Source of the DNA: Gonocerus acuteangulatus
Lineage: Eukaryota > Arthropoda > Insecta > Hemiptera > Coreidae
DNA: 64,000 bases
NCBI GenBank assembly: GCA_946811695.1
Contig: OX328125.1
Span: 37,128,734-37,192,733 of the forward strand
Direction of reading: 5' to 3'
Position numbers and translations under genes: made by a program. Below are positions 55,413 through 64,000 of the stretch, piece by piece (the stretch's first letter is position 1; each line of letters opens with the position of its first letter). The notes below the pieces were generated by a model. That model had not been told where the DNA came from. It saw only the letters and a program-made list of their open reading frames with translations, and searched no databases.

Positions 55413-56591
55413 TCCGCATGGCAAAACACTTTTAATTTGAGTTCATTCTAGGTGATAGCGTTATTTAGTCATGAGCTCTCATAAGTTAAAAAGAAATACC
55501 GCAATTTGTGTGACTGTTTCTAGGGTGGTACAAACTTCAACAAAATCACCCTAATTAAATGAAATATACACTCAAAATACTTTTTGCAACTTTTTTTTTA
55601 ATAAGTTCAACCTATTCAGAAAATCTCAAAAATTTTTAACGCCTCAATGGGCTTTCATTTTTCCATTACCTCTTTAATTTACTTCAAAAGTCGAATGAGA
55701 CCAGCCCCAGGTTTCTAGAGTAATCCGTTCTCTTGTTTCCGCTATTGGGCCATTCGGCACCACTTTGCGACGTATTGTGAGTTTTCTTGCAATATAACAA
55801 AAATGATCGGGGTCTTTCATAATAATTCTTTCATGGGTTCATACAGGACGCATGAAAGAATGTGCTGTGCTAAAAACCACCAAAGCAGAAGTGTATATTA
55901 AGTCATGAGTTAGGATGTATCCTATATTAGATTGACTGCGAGTTGGCAGGAATGAAATGGGGAAGCCATGTTGCTGCTTGGAACAATGGGGATGTGGACA
56001 CTCCCTGGTACTCCAACATTAAAAGCATACTCGCGGGGTGACATGCTCCCTCTACTAAACCACTCTATGCTCATTAGAGTCACAAGGATAAGGAGTAAAA
56101 TAGATTCCTCATAACCTCCCAAGGATAGGATTTGGTTACAAAATTACAAATTATTATATTCTGGCCATAAATGTTTTTATTATATTTTATTCTTTGTGTA
56201 GCTTTAAGCATTCTAAATATATTTACGCTTCAGAAACTATCATTCATTAGAGTACTGTATAAAATATTAGTTGAAAACTAGAAACTCTCACGTTTCTTAA
56301 CACTTGGACCTTTATAAACGTGGCCTTCACTCCTAATCTTTCGGTTTAAATTCAGCGCACCTGTAGATCCTGAAAATGATGTCTGCCATGGAGGTATAGT
56401 CGAAAAATTTAAATACCGAAGAGCAGTACAATCAATTATGGAAGCAATATTCACTTCAGGGAAGGAGGATTAATTTTAAATCAAATTTGATATCGAATTA
56501 TTACATATAATTTCAAGAAATATCTACGAGAACGACTATACATGACAAGAATATGACATTGGATGTGATTACTAGGGGGCTCATGCTGTTG

Positions 56592-56595
<4 letters not shown>
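55413..56595. other. Spacer
   Basis: No gene, RNA or repeat recognised. A 66-codon ORF (55922-56122, minus) lacks any domain. Confidence 0.4.

Positions 56596-56643
<48 letters not shown>
56596..56643. repeat. (TA)n microsatellite
   Basis: About 24 TA units. Confidence 0.95.
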
Positions 56644-56646
<3 letters not shown>

Positions 56647-56758
56647 GCGCATTTTCTCCTTCCCTCCATACTGAAGAAATCGGTTTATGATGTCGCAATC
56701 CGGAGTTGCCAATAACAAATGATCATGTTTAACAAAAATACCATATGTTCCAATTATT

Positions 56759-56763
<5 letters not shown>

Positions 56764-56856
<93 letters not shown>
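56764..56856. repeat. (TA)n microsatellite
   Basis: About 46 TA units. Just after it, AATGGTCCGATTTTGATATA TTTG is the inverse of the ATCGGACCATT block of family Y, so this is probably the remains of such an element on the minus strand. Confidence 0.9.
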
Positions 56857-56857
<1 letters not shown>

Positions 56858-56939
56858 AATACTTAGTCATACTCTAGCAGTGCCGAAAATGGTCCGATTT
56901 TGATATATTTGATACATTGCGTGGTTTCAAAGGGAAATT

Positions 56940-57499
56940 TCTCATACTATGAGCTGAATTAACTGACAATTTCATCTACTAGCGTATAATACGTTCTGTT
57001 GGATATAATAAAATAAATTAATAACAAAATAATTAATGCATTTAATTATAACACCCCTCTTCAAATTATAAATTCTAAACTAAATAAAATACATGTATAT
57101 AATAACAGACAACACCACCTCTTGTTTCAGAAGAGTAGCTTGCCCGAAACACCTACCCAACAAACTCAGATCTTCTGAAAGCAAGCGGCACGACATTTCC
57201 AAATTAACTCATTTCGGAATGTCGCTTCGCTTCCTGTCCTAATGCCTTATATACAGCGTAAAATAATTCGAGGCTCTTGCTCGCGAATTAAACGAGGAAC
57301 AGCCGCTCTGATGAGATTCCATCATTTCAATAACTACTTCCGGGTATAATATTTTGATCTTACGGAATTTTAAAAACAATACGAGAAATACACTAAGGAC
57401 ATGACGTTTCAGAAATTTTGGTTGAACCTCTCTTGACTTACATTTGTCAATTTTTGAATTTGTGGCACCTCCTACCTGTAAGAACGGAGTAAAGATTCT
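56940..57499. other. Spacer
   Basis: No feature recognised. Confidence 0.4.
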
Positions 57500-57504
57500 C
57501 AAGG

Positions 57505-58154
57505 TGTCCCGTCCGGGCCGACGTGAAAAGGCACAGGATCCCGGGCTAATGATGCCGTGAGGGCATTGTTGGTCGAGTCCTGCTGAAGATAAGGAGTGTC
57601 CGGTTGAGGGAGATAGGCCCGAAGGTTTTTGCGGGGACCGACTTTAATCATGGCCACACAAAGAAGACGGGCGGAGAGCCACAAAGCGTATTGTCTGGAA
57701 GACCCACCCACACGGACCTCTTTCGCTTTACTACCGCCAATTCGGAAGGCTAACTTTATCCCCAATCATGTCGCTCTCATAACTCGGCTAGGACCAATCA
57801 GGGAGCCGGTCTCTTCTAGAGGTAAATAGTCAGCAACCTCCCCCCCCCCCAGTCCTAGTACTAACTTCTTACGATCGGCTGTGACCAGAATGTGCAAGCA
57901 GGTCTACTTTCGGAAGATCGGCAGTAAAGTGAATGACCGTATAATAGATATAGATATAGAATTTTATGTGACCTGGCTCCGTAAGTATCGAAGGGTAGTA
58001 GTGCCCTTGGTGTATAAAGCGCCTGAAAAATATATACCTGCTCTACTATCCTTATTTTTTTACACAATATTTTCCCGTGGCTGTTGCTATAGGCAAAAGT
58101 AACTAATTTAATTATAATAGTTTTGAGTAGAATTGAACTAAGCCAATTCCTACA
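57505..58154 (+). repeat. Doubtful solo LTR
   Basis: Starts TGTCCCGTCCGGGCCGACGT and could end CCAATTCCTACA, with near-matching flanks CAAGG and CAAGA. The first 330 bases are distinctly GC-richer than the surroundings. There is no second LTR, no coding region and no exact duplication, so the boundaries are a guess. The ORFs inside (up to 98 codons) show no domain. Confidence 0.2.
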
Positions 58155-59499
58155 CAAGAAGTTTTATTTTAGGCGCTAAGGACTGTCACCCCTATACTAC
58201 CATCCTCAGTGCTGTGAAAAAACAAATACATACAAAAACTAGCACATTAAAATGAAAAACATGCACACTATTTATTTATTGATAATGCTCCGCATCTAAA
58301 GCGAAGAGAATTTAGCATCTTGTAGTAAGCTGATGTAGGCGCTGCATTAAACGATGCCACTCCAAAGTATTAGCACAGACAATTAGTTAAGTATTGAGGT
58401 ATGAATAGTCAAGAAAACAAGAATTAAATAAATTACTAGAAAATAAATTAACAAAGAAATTTTAAGTTAATTTTTAAACTAGTTGAGTGATTTATTTATT
58501 TTTATTGTATCATTATTGCAAAAAAAGGTGAAATGGATTCTTTTGGTTATTGTACCATTTTATATTTTGTCTTACATGTTAGTGTTTTTCAAGTATGTCA
58601 GTGCTGTGTCAATATGCTGGCTGCCTTTCGAAAGTATGTCTGTCAGGAGGAATGTCCAAGTTATAACGTAACTTGAACTATTTTAAAACCACCACGTGCT
58701 ATAAATAAAGCTAAAATGTTATTACAACAAAATTTTTGATTCGTCGACAATAAATTAAGAAATCAAAAAACCGACTATAATTAAATAGTGAGAGTTTAAT
58801 GTTAGAATGGTGTGTTTTCTGTATTGCCTGTTTGAGATAGAGTTGTGTTTCTAAAGTTGCATTTGTTAGAATCTTGCTTTGGAAAAAATTATTATTATTA
58901 AAAAATTGCATAGATGTAAGAACCAGATTCAGATGTCCGTAAAGAAAGAAAGAAAAACACACATACAAAATGTATATATTTTATTTTATTTTTCCTTTTT
59001 TCTTATTATTATTTTTTTAAATATTTTTTTGTCATTACTTTTGACATGCTAGTCGTTCATACTTTTTTCTTTTTTTTTCTTCTTTTTTTCCTTTTATTTT
59101 TTTTTTTCTTCTTCTTCTTTTGTTTAATCTTTTTTTGTATGCATATTCTTATTTATTTATATTTTTTTTATATCTCATTTATTTATTTTTTAATTTTTTA
59201 TTTTTATTTCTTAATATATACTAGAGATTACGCTATATTTCATTAGGACCATCGACTTTACTACATACTAACACTAACAATGCTTTCTTATATTATACTA
59301 ATACTAATACCAATCTAAAATTTCTAAACTATTACTATTACTAAAAAAAAAATTACTCACACATGAATAAATACATATACACATAAACACACACAAACAC
59401 ATGCATACATACATATGTTTATCAATTAATTAATATTATACATTTTATAGTAAAAGATATAGCTGCGCCTTTTTTTTAATATAGTTTTGGAAACTCGAT
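58155..59499. other. AT-rich spacer with T/C-rich tract
   Basis: 59058-59220 is a long T-rich pyrimidine stretch. The 66-codon Phe-rich ORF there is its translation. No gene recognised. Confidence 0.5.
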
Positions 59500-60058
59500 T
59501 AAGAATCTATTATACATGTCTCACTTATGTACCACCTAGTTGGACGACGAAGACCTGAATGCTCACGATGTGGAGGGCCCCTCGATGCAAAACACATCTT
59601 GGTTGACTGCACATGCTAGAGGAAGCCATGCAGCGACAACGGTTAACCATTGCGACACCATATCAGTGATATTATGTAAAGGTGAGCCATCGACGAAAAG
59701 ACTGATCTGAATGTTATCAAGACTTATGACGAGATATAGTTCCACTTTAATTATTCTGTGAGATTTTCTAGAAAGTAGAAATATTTATTGAGGTTGTTTA
59801 TACATTATGTGTGCAAATATTTATTCTATGAACGTTTTTAGAGAATATAAGAAATTTTGCATTTTCAGCGTGTTTTGTATGGAAGTATTTGTTGTATGAG
59901 TGAGTATTAGTCAGTATCGTGTAAATATCTAATTTATTTAGCTTTAGTTTTAGGTTATTCTGGTACTTGAAGGACCAATGTAAATAATAATGCCAAATTG
60001 TTGTAAAAGTGGCTGGAGCTAATGACCTTAGCATTCTGAACACATTTAAAAAAAAAAA
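59500..60058 (+). pseudogene. LINE C-terminal zinc knuckle and 3' UTR
   Basis: A short open stretch (59527-59616) reads PECSRCGGPLDAKHILVDC, a C-x2-C-x8-H-x4-C knuckle as at the C-terminus of I/R1/Jockey-group LINEs, and ends at TAG. After a further 440 bases of AT-rich 3' UTR comes GGCTGGAGCTAATGACCTTA GC and a poly-A tail ending at 60058. It is 5'-truncated. A family-X element starts directly after the tail. Confidence 0.65.
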
Positions 60059-61026
60059 AGTCCGTCACGCAGGAGCTGCATAACTAAGCACTTTCCTCAG
60101 AATTTGCGTAGTGTAGACTGCTTTCCAGAACAATTTGCTTAAAATATCCTACATAAATAAACTAAAAACATGAATAGTTCTCTTTTAAATTTGTAATGAG
60201 TAACTGATCAATTATTAATTTGCTTCCAGAGTTATGTTTACACATGGTACCTATTACACTACGTAATAAATACAAAAAACCTCATATTATCGTATTTTGA
60301 TCTAACGCAGGAACAGGATACAGTCACTCTAGTGGTAGAAAGCGCTCCTTGCGGCCCATTTGTGAACCTACGTCTCCCGGGCTTTTCTATTGAAATATAT
60401 TACAAATTAAACCCCCGCTTTCCGATTGACCGATTCAGCTCATTTTTACAACAACACTTCTTTCTCATGAGTTACCCGCGACGTATACCGCGTTTCGTTA
60501 CAGTACAGCAGAAATTACGACCGTTATGAGTATATTAGTAGTACCGAGTTTCGTCGAAATATACCAAAAATCACGGCTGGTAGTGGCGAATTGGTATTGT
60601 GGGTCCGGAGTAAACCCCCCCTTCTAATGAACCGATTTAGTTTATTTTTACAACACATATTTACCTGTAGATTACCACTACGAATACCGAGTTTCGTCGA
60701 AATATACCAAAAATCACGGCTGGTAGTGGCGAATTGGTATTGTGGGTCCGGAGTAAACCCCCCCTTCTAATGAACCGATTTAGTTCATTTTTATATCTCA
60801 CTTTTCTCTCTATAGTACCACTACGAATACCAAGTTTCGTTGAAATTTAACAAATATTACGGCTGACATAGTCAAATTAGTGTTTTGGGTTCGGGGTGAA
60901 CCCCCCCCCCTTCCGGTGGACCGACTTTGGTGGTTAACGAACTCGTTCAATCGTTTGCTAATTGAATGGTATATACCAAGTTTCGTGACGAAAAAACAAA
61001 AACTCTGGCCGCTATCGTGTTAACAG

Positions 61027-61114
<88 letters not shown>

Positions 61115-61235
61115 TTTAACGGGGGTCATTTTCGGTGTCTACTAGGTAGGATCGATAAAGATTTGAAGAAATTTTTCAAAAATTCCGTCATGAGTCCAAC
61201 CTCAATAGCTACTTTCCTTCGGAGGAAAGTGCTAA
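60059..61235 (+). mobile_element. Helentron-like family-X element, complete, plus orientation
   Basis: Starts AGTCCGTCACGCAGGAGCTG CATAACTAAGCACTTTCCTC, ends with the hairpin CTTTCCTTCGGAGGAAAG and TGCTAA (61232-61235). It closely matches 18507-19710 in inverse orientation. The middle has three to four tandem blocks of 143 bases (TACC(G/A)AGTTTCGT at 60542, 60685, 60828 and 60973). Then AACAGACA, (CA)n and (TA)n at 61023-61111. No ORF. Flanks on both sides are A-rich (AAAAA and AAAG). Confidence 0.8.
61023..61111. repeat. (CA)n-(TA)n microsatellite of the family-X element
   Basis: CA to 61050, then TA. In the other full copy the tract is TA only. Confidence 0.95.
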
Positions 61236-62175
61236 AAGTAAGAATAAAAATGAAAATATGTGAGTGAATGAATTTATTGCATGAATGGGTGGATTATGAA
61301 CGATTTTTAATAGGAATACATTTATTACGTAGAGCTAGATATAAAAAAGAGTCAGAACTAAGAAAATACATAAGGGTTTTGTTAATTTGGGTAAAATAAA
61401 CCCTAGGCAAAGATGCTTATAACATTAGCTGTTAATAAAAAAAAAAAGTAAGAATACCATTATAAACATTTTTAATTTGATTTTTGCACAGAATATAGGT
61501 GGCAAAACCCTTGTCTCTAAAGGGGACTTAATTACTACATTTCAGAGGAAGGGCCCAACTATTAGCTTAATGGCTGTCTGAAAGTTAATGAAAGACATTA
61601 AAAACTCCCATTAAGCCCAACTTTCGAAGCTATTACACTTTTACAGTTTTTAATCTTCAAAAACACATATTCGGAGGATGAAAACTTTGTTTAATTACAA
61701 ATGAGGGAAATTTCTCATTATATCAACTATCATAATTTAAAATATATCTCCATGTAAGTATAACAAACCACCCTCACGCACAGATATGGTAGTCATTTCC
61801 ACCACAATCCAAAGGAATGCACCTGTTGAGGTTGAATTTTTGACTTTTTTCTAATCATGTTTTAAACGATCATACCTAGTAGAAACCGACATTAACCCCA
61901 TTTAAATCTATATTTATCCATAAATATATCCATTCATGAAATTTACTACATATATTTATGTATGGAACGAACACTCATTTTGAATACATAAATATTTATT
62001 ACACGCATGTTTGAAACGTTAGACAAATGGAATCCGATAGATAAATGATCAATAAACAAAAGTTTAAAATTTTGGTATGTTTATTTACTAGGTAGAGTAA
62101 CACTCAACATGTATCACACATAATTGTTGGAGCTGCTCAATACAAATAGTATAGGCGTAAATTTTTTATTTAGGA
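61236..62175. other. AT-rich spacer with a family-X-like scrap
   Basis: 61830-61915 holds TTGAGGTTGAATTTTTGAC, CCTAGTAGAAACCGACATTA and ACCCCATTTAAATCTATA, the inverse of the family-X 3' block. Nothing else recognised. Confidence 0.45.
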
Positions 62176-62465
62176 GGGTGAGGTTAGCTCAGTGGTAGAG
62201 CACTGGACTAATATGCTAGAGGACCTGAGTTCAAATCCCGGGGAAGCATTAAAGATCTTTATCTTCTAGTGTCTTCGTTCATGGGTTGGATTCGGTCTCC
62301 CTGACCGTCCCTAGGCCAAGCCAGCTTTTAATTAAATTATTAGTGGGTAAGGTGGTGCTAATGACCCTAGCAGTCAAAGCAGTAAAGGAAAAAAATCAGG
62401 CGGCCGGAGCATAGTACTGACCGCACCGGAGTATAGTATCTCTCCCTGGGGGCCTGTTACGGGAC

Positions 62466-62522
<57 letters not shown>

Positions 62523-62523
62523 T
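62176..62523 (+). mobile_element. SINE family A with 52-base T tail
   Basis: Head GGTTAGCTCAGTGGTAGAGC (A box) and GAGTTCAAATCCCGGG (B box), tRNA-like. The body includes GTTCATGGGTTGGATTCGGT and CGGAGCATAGTACTGACCGC. It ends GGGACTA then about 52 T (62468-62519). The T end agrees with the copy at 41439-41741. The head is good enough to test for RNA polymerase III activity. Confidence 0.75.
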
Positions 62524-62526
62524 ATT

Positions 62527-62606
62527 TATGCAAATTAATAAGGAATACTGGATACTTCCCCTTTTGTGGAATGTGCTCAATTATACAGCTCCTTCGTGAC
62601 GTAGTT
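62527..62606 (-). mobile_element. Degenerate family-X-like 5' terminus, minus strand
   Basis: Reads ATACAGCTCCTTCGTGACGT AG at the right end; compare ATGCAGCTCTTGCGTGACGG AC. It is preceded by GGAATGTGCTCAATT where AGGAAAGTGCTTAGTT is expected. Confidence 0.45.
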
Positions 62607-62895
62607 TTCCGGCTCCCTAAAGTTTTCACCGTGAACCTTCTTTTTTGACGGCTCCATCTGGTTATTTTAGTGTTTGTAATATGAAATCCAATTTCTTCTA
62701 TCGCATTGCCTGGCAGGGTTCATCATTGAGGACACCTAAAGACGAGAATTCTTTACAAACACAGGTTAACAATGGGATTTAGTATTTTTTTATTTCATTT
62801 TTTTGTGTGTTTTTTTTTTTAATTTAATTTTACTTTTGTAGGCTTAACTAGACTTTTAACACTGGGCTATCTACAAGTTGTCACCCATTTATAAT
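62607..62895. other. Spacer
   Basis: T tracts. No gene recognised. Confidence 0.4.
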
Positions 62896-63004
62896 GCCAA
62901 AAGCTCGTGGTCGGTCACCCAATCGGATGATGGCTACACCCGACGTTGCTTAACTTCGGTGATCAATGAGAACCGTTGTATTCAACGTGGCTATGGCCGT
63001 AGGC
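62896..63004 (-). pseudogene. 5S rRNA pseudogene
   Basis: On the minus strand the order of 5S rRNA is kept: GCCTACGGCCATAGCCACGT TGAATACAACGG, then TCACCGAAGTTAAGCAACGT CGGGTG (the internal promoter and loop region), then GGGTGACCGACC and TTGGC. It is about 109 bases against the usual 119-120. The 3' half is shortened and changed, and the ends pair poorly, so it is a decayed copy. Confidence 0.8.
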
Positions 63005-63140
63005 AAGAAATTTATTAATTTTTCTGGAAAAAGATCATAGATAGGTATCTTGTTGAAATTGTTTTAATTGCTTTTTCCAAGCACCTACAACTTTGGTGAC
63101 TGGCGGTAACTTTGGTGAAAACGGTAACTATTACAATGTT

Positions 63141-63364
63141 CTTCGGACGGTCACCCTTTCGTTTACCCAACGTTGCTTAACATCGGTGATAAATGGATAC
63201 CTGGGGTCTCCCGTGGTCTAGTGGCTATCGTGCTGGATTCATAAGCGGGAGATGGTGGGTTCGATTCCCGCCTCCGGCAGGAATTTTCTCATCTCAGGGC
63301 TCGCTGGGAAAATTCCTCGCTGCACCCTGGAAGTCGGCGCTAATGACCTAGATGTAGATGCGGC

Positions 63365-63400
<36 letters not shown>

Positions 63401-63434
63401 ATACCTGTGTAATCTACGTGAATATGGCCGTTTG
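63141..63434 (-). pseudogene. Second 5S rRNA pseudogene, interrupted by a SINE
   Basis: Right part 63408-63434 (on the minus strand AAACGGCCATATTCACGTAG) and left part 63141-63190 (ATCACCGATGTTAAGCAACG TTGGGTAAACG, GGGTGACCGTCC) join into a degenerate 5S sequence once the SINE and one copy of its 13-base duplication are removed. It lies some 145 bases from the first copy in the same orientation. More diverged than the first. Confidence 0.7.
63204..63394 (+). mobile_element. SINE family B, complete, inside a 5S pseudogene
   Basis: Target duplication AAATGGATACCTG at 63191-63203 and 63395-63407. Head GGTCTCCCGTGGTCTAGTGG C (A box), anticodon-loop position TTCATAA, B box GGTTCGATTCC, tail AGATGCGGCGTA and poly-A (63367-63394). 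Best reference copy of the family here. Confidence 0.9.
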
Positions 63435-64000
63435 CTGTTTTTGATAGTAATCCATCACAAATGGCTATAATTTCCCTATTTCTTTTACTCATTAGATTTA
63501 AGAAAAATTAATTGTCCAGTTTTATTTAGTTCTCATAAGTTGAATGAAATAGACATTCGTCAACAGCGTTAATTAACTGTACTCAACGGAGCTTAATCAA
63601 GTTATCTAGAAATGATAGTAACCTTGTAATTCTTAGTAAGATACTTGAAACTGAGTTTCGTTATATTGAGATAAGGCTTGCTTTATTACTTAGGAGATCA
63701 GATCTTATACGTACGTGACTTCTCCTCTCAAGTTGGCAAGTATTCAGGACTTCACGGAGTTATGCCTCGAGTCGTAAACCTTCCTAGCCTAGATTCTCCA
63801 CTTAAGCTTTTGTGCACAGATAAGATTTATCGTTACTCATAGAGATGACAATATCACAACTATTGTCTTATTATAGCTTTAAGACAGACAGTAAACCAAC
63901 AGTGGCATGCCTATAAGGTTGCTCTCATCATATTGTATCTTTGATAGCAAAATCATTATCCGTAAACATTATATGAATTTTATCAAATAACTTGTACGCT
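63435..64000. other. Spacer at the window end
   Basis: No gene, RNA or repeat recognised. Confidence 0.4.

Noticed and set aside
59046..59246. 66-codon Phe-rich ORF, membrane-like
   Set aside because: Translation of a T/C-rich tract.
62176..62250. Functional tRNA gene
   Set aside because: A and B boxes are good but the acceptor ends do not pair, and the body continues as in the other SINE copies.
63204..63280. tRNA-Met-like gene with CAT anticodon
   Set aside because: Target duplication, SINE body and poly-A tail show a SINE; the acceptor stem does not close.

Overview
This is an AT-rich stretch of animal nuclear DNA, most likely from an arthropod. It is almost entirely mobile-element and tandem-repeat sequence. 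I found no intact host gene. The animal assignment rests on a CsRn1-type Ty3/Gypsy element with a tRNA-Trp primer site, Jockey-, CR1- and RTE-like LINE tails, tRNA-derived SINEs, 5S rRNA pseudogenes, hAT and mariner relics and Helentron-like elements. I cannot name the species.

Layout. 1-6.8 kb: a large palindromic DNA element, its left tip cut by the window edge, split by a complete and apparently recent Ty3/Gypsy retrotransposon (110-5430) with two LTRs that look identical. 7-9.6 kb: a possible Thr-rich exon, an RTE tail with its target-site duplication, and a degraded Helentron-like 3' end. 10.2-13.1 kb: a long Helentron-like element (family Y) holding a hAT MITE and a mariner-type helix-turn-helix relic. 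13.3-17.6 kb: Jockey, SINE, hAT and mariner fragments, an inverted-repeat element, and a SINE interrupted by a MITE. 18.5-19.7 kb and 60.1-61.2 kb: two full copies of a second Helentron-like family (X). 23-25.7 kb: an inverted repeat with hammerhead-like motifs and a 380-codon LINE tail. 26.4-27.4 kb: an approximately 107-bp satellite. 28.6-31.0 kb: a head-to-head Y/X chimera and a third related element. 31.6-33.3 kb: a LINE tail split by a palindromic hAT element. 33.9-36.9 kb: another inverted repeat, a complete family-Y element and a 47-bp minisatellite. 39.8-46.5 kb: hAT elements, T-tailed and A-tailed SINEs, LINE scraps, an inverted repeat and a Cys-rich ORF. 48.7 kb: a 53-bp tandem array. 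51.6-53.5 kb: a 29-unit, exactly 55-bp minisatellite that grew out of the end of a MITE. 53.8-59.5 kb: inverted repeats, TA microsatellites and a doubtful solo LTR. 59.5-63.4 kb: a LINE tail, family X, SINEs and two 5S rRNA pseudogenes, one broken by a SINE.

How the parts relate. Only the Gypsy element looks capable of activity: it has gag, an overlapping pol reached by a -1 shift, a primer site, a polypurine tract and a 4-bp duplication. The other pieces are non-autonomous or dead and form a nested record of insertions. The strongest structural signal is the Helentron-like group. Families X and Y start with nearly the same terminus, carry a (TA)n tract after an AACAGAC motif, and end in a hairpin whose distal arm repeats, inverted, the sequence just inside the 5' end. 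A second recurrent signal is a CTGANGA-N-stem-GAAA motif followed by AATAAA, seen at several unrelated inverted repeats. All boundaries and identities were read by eye from the sequence.
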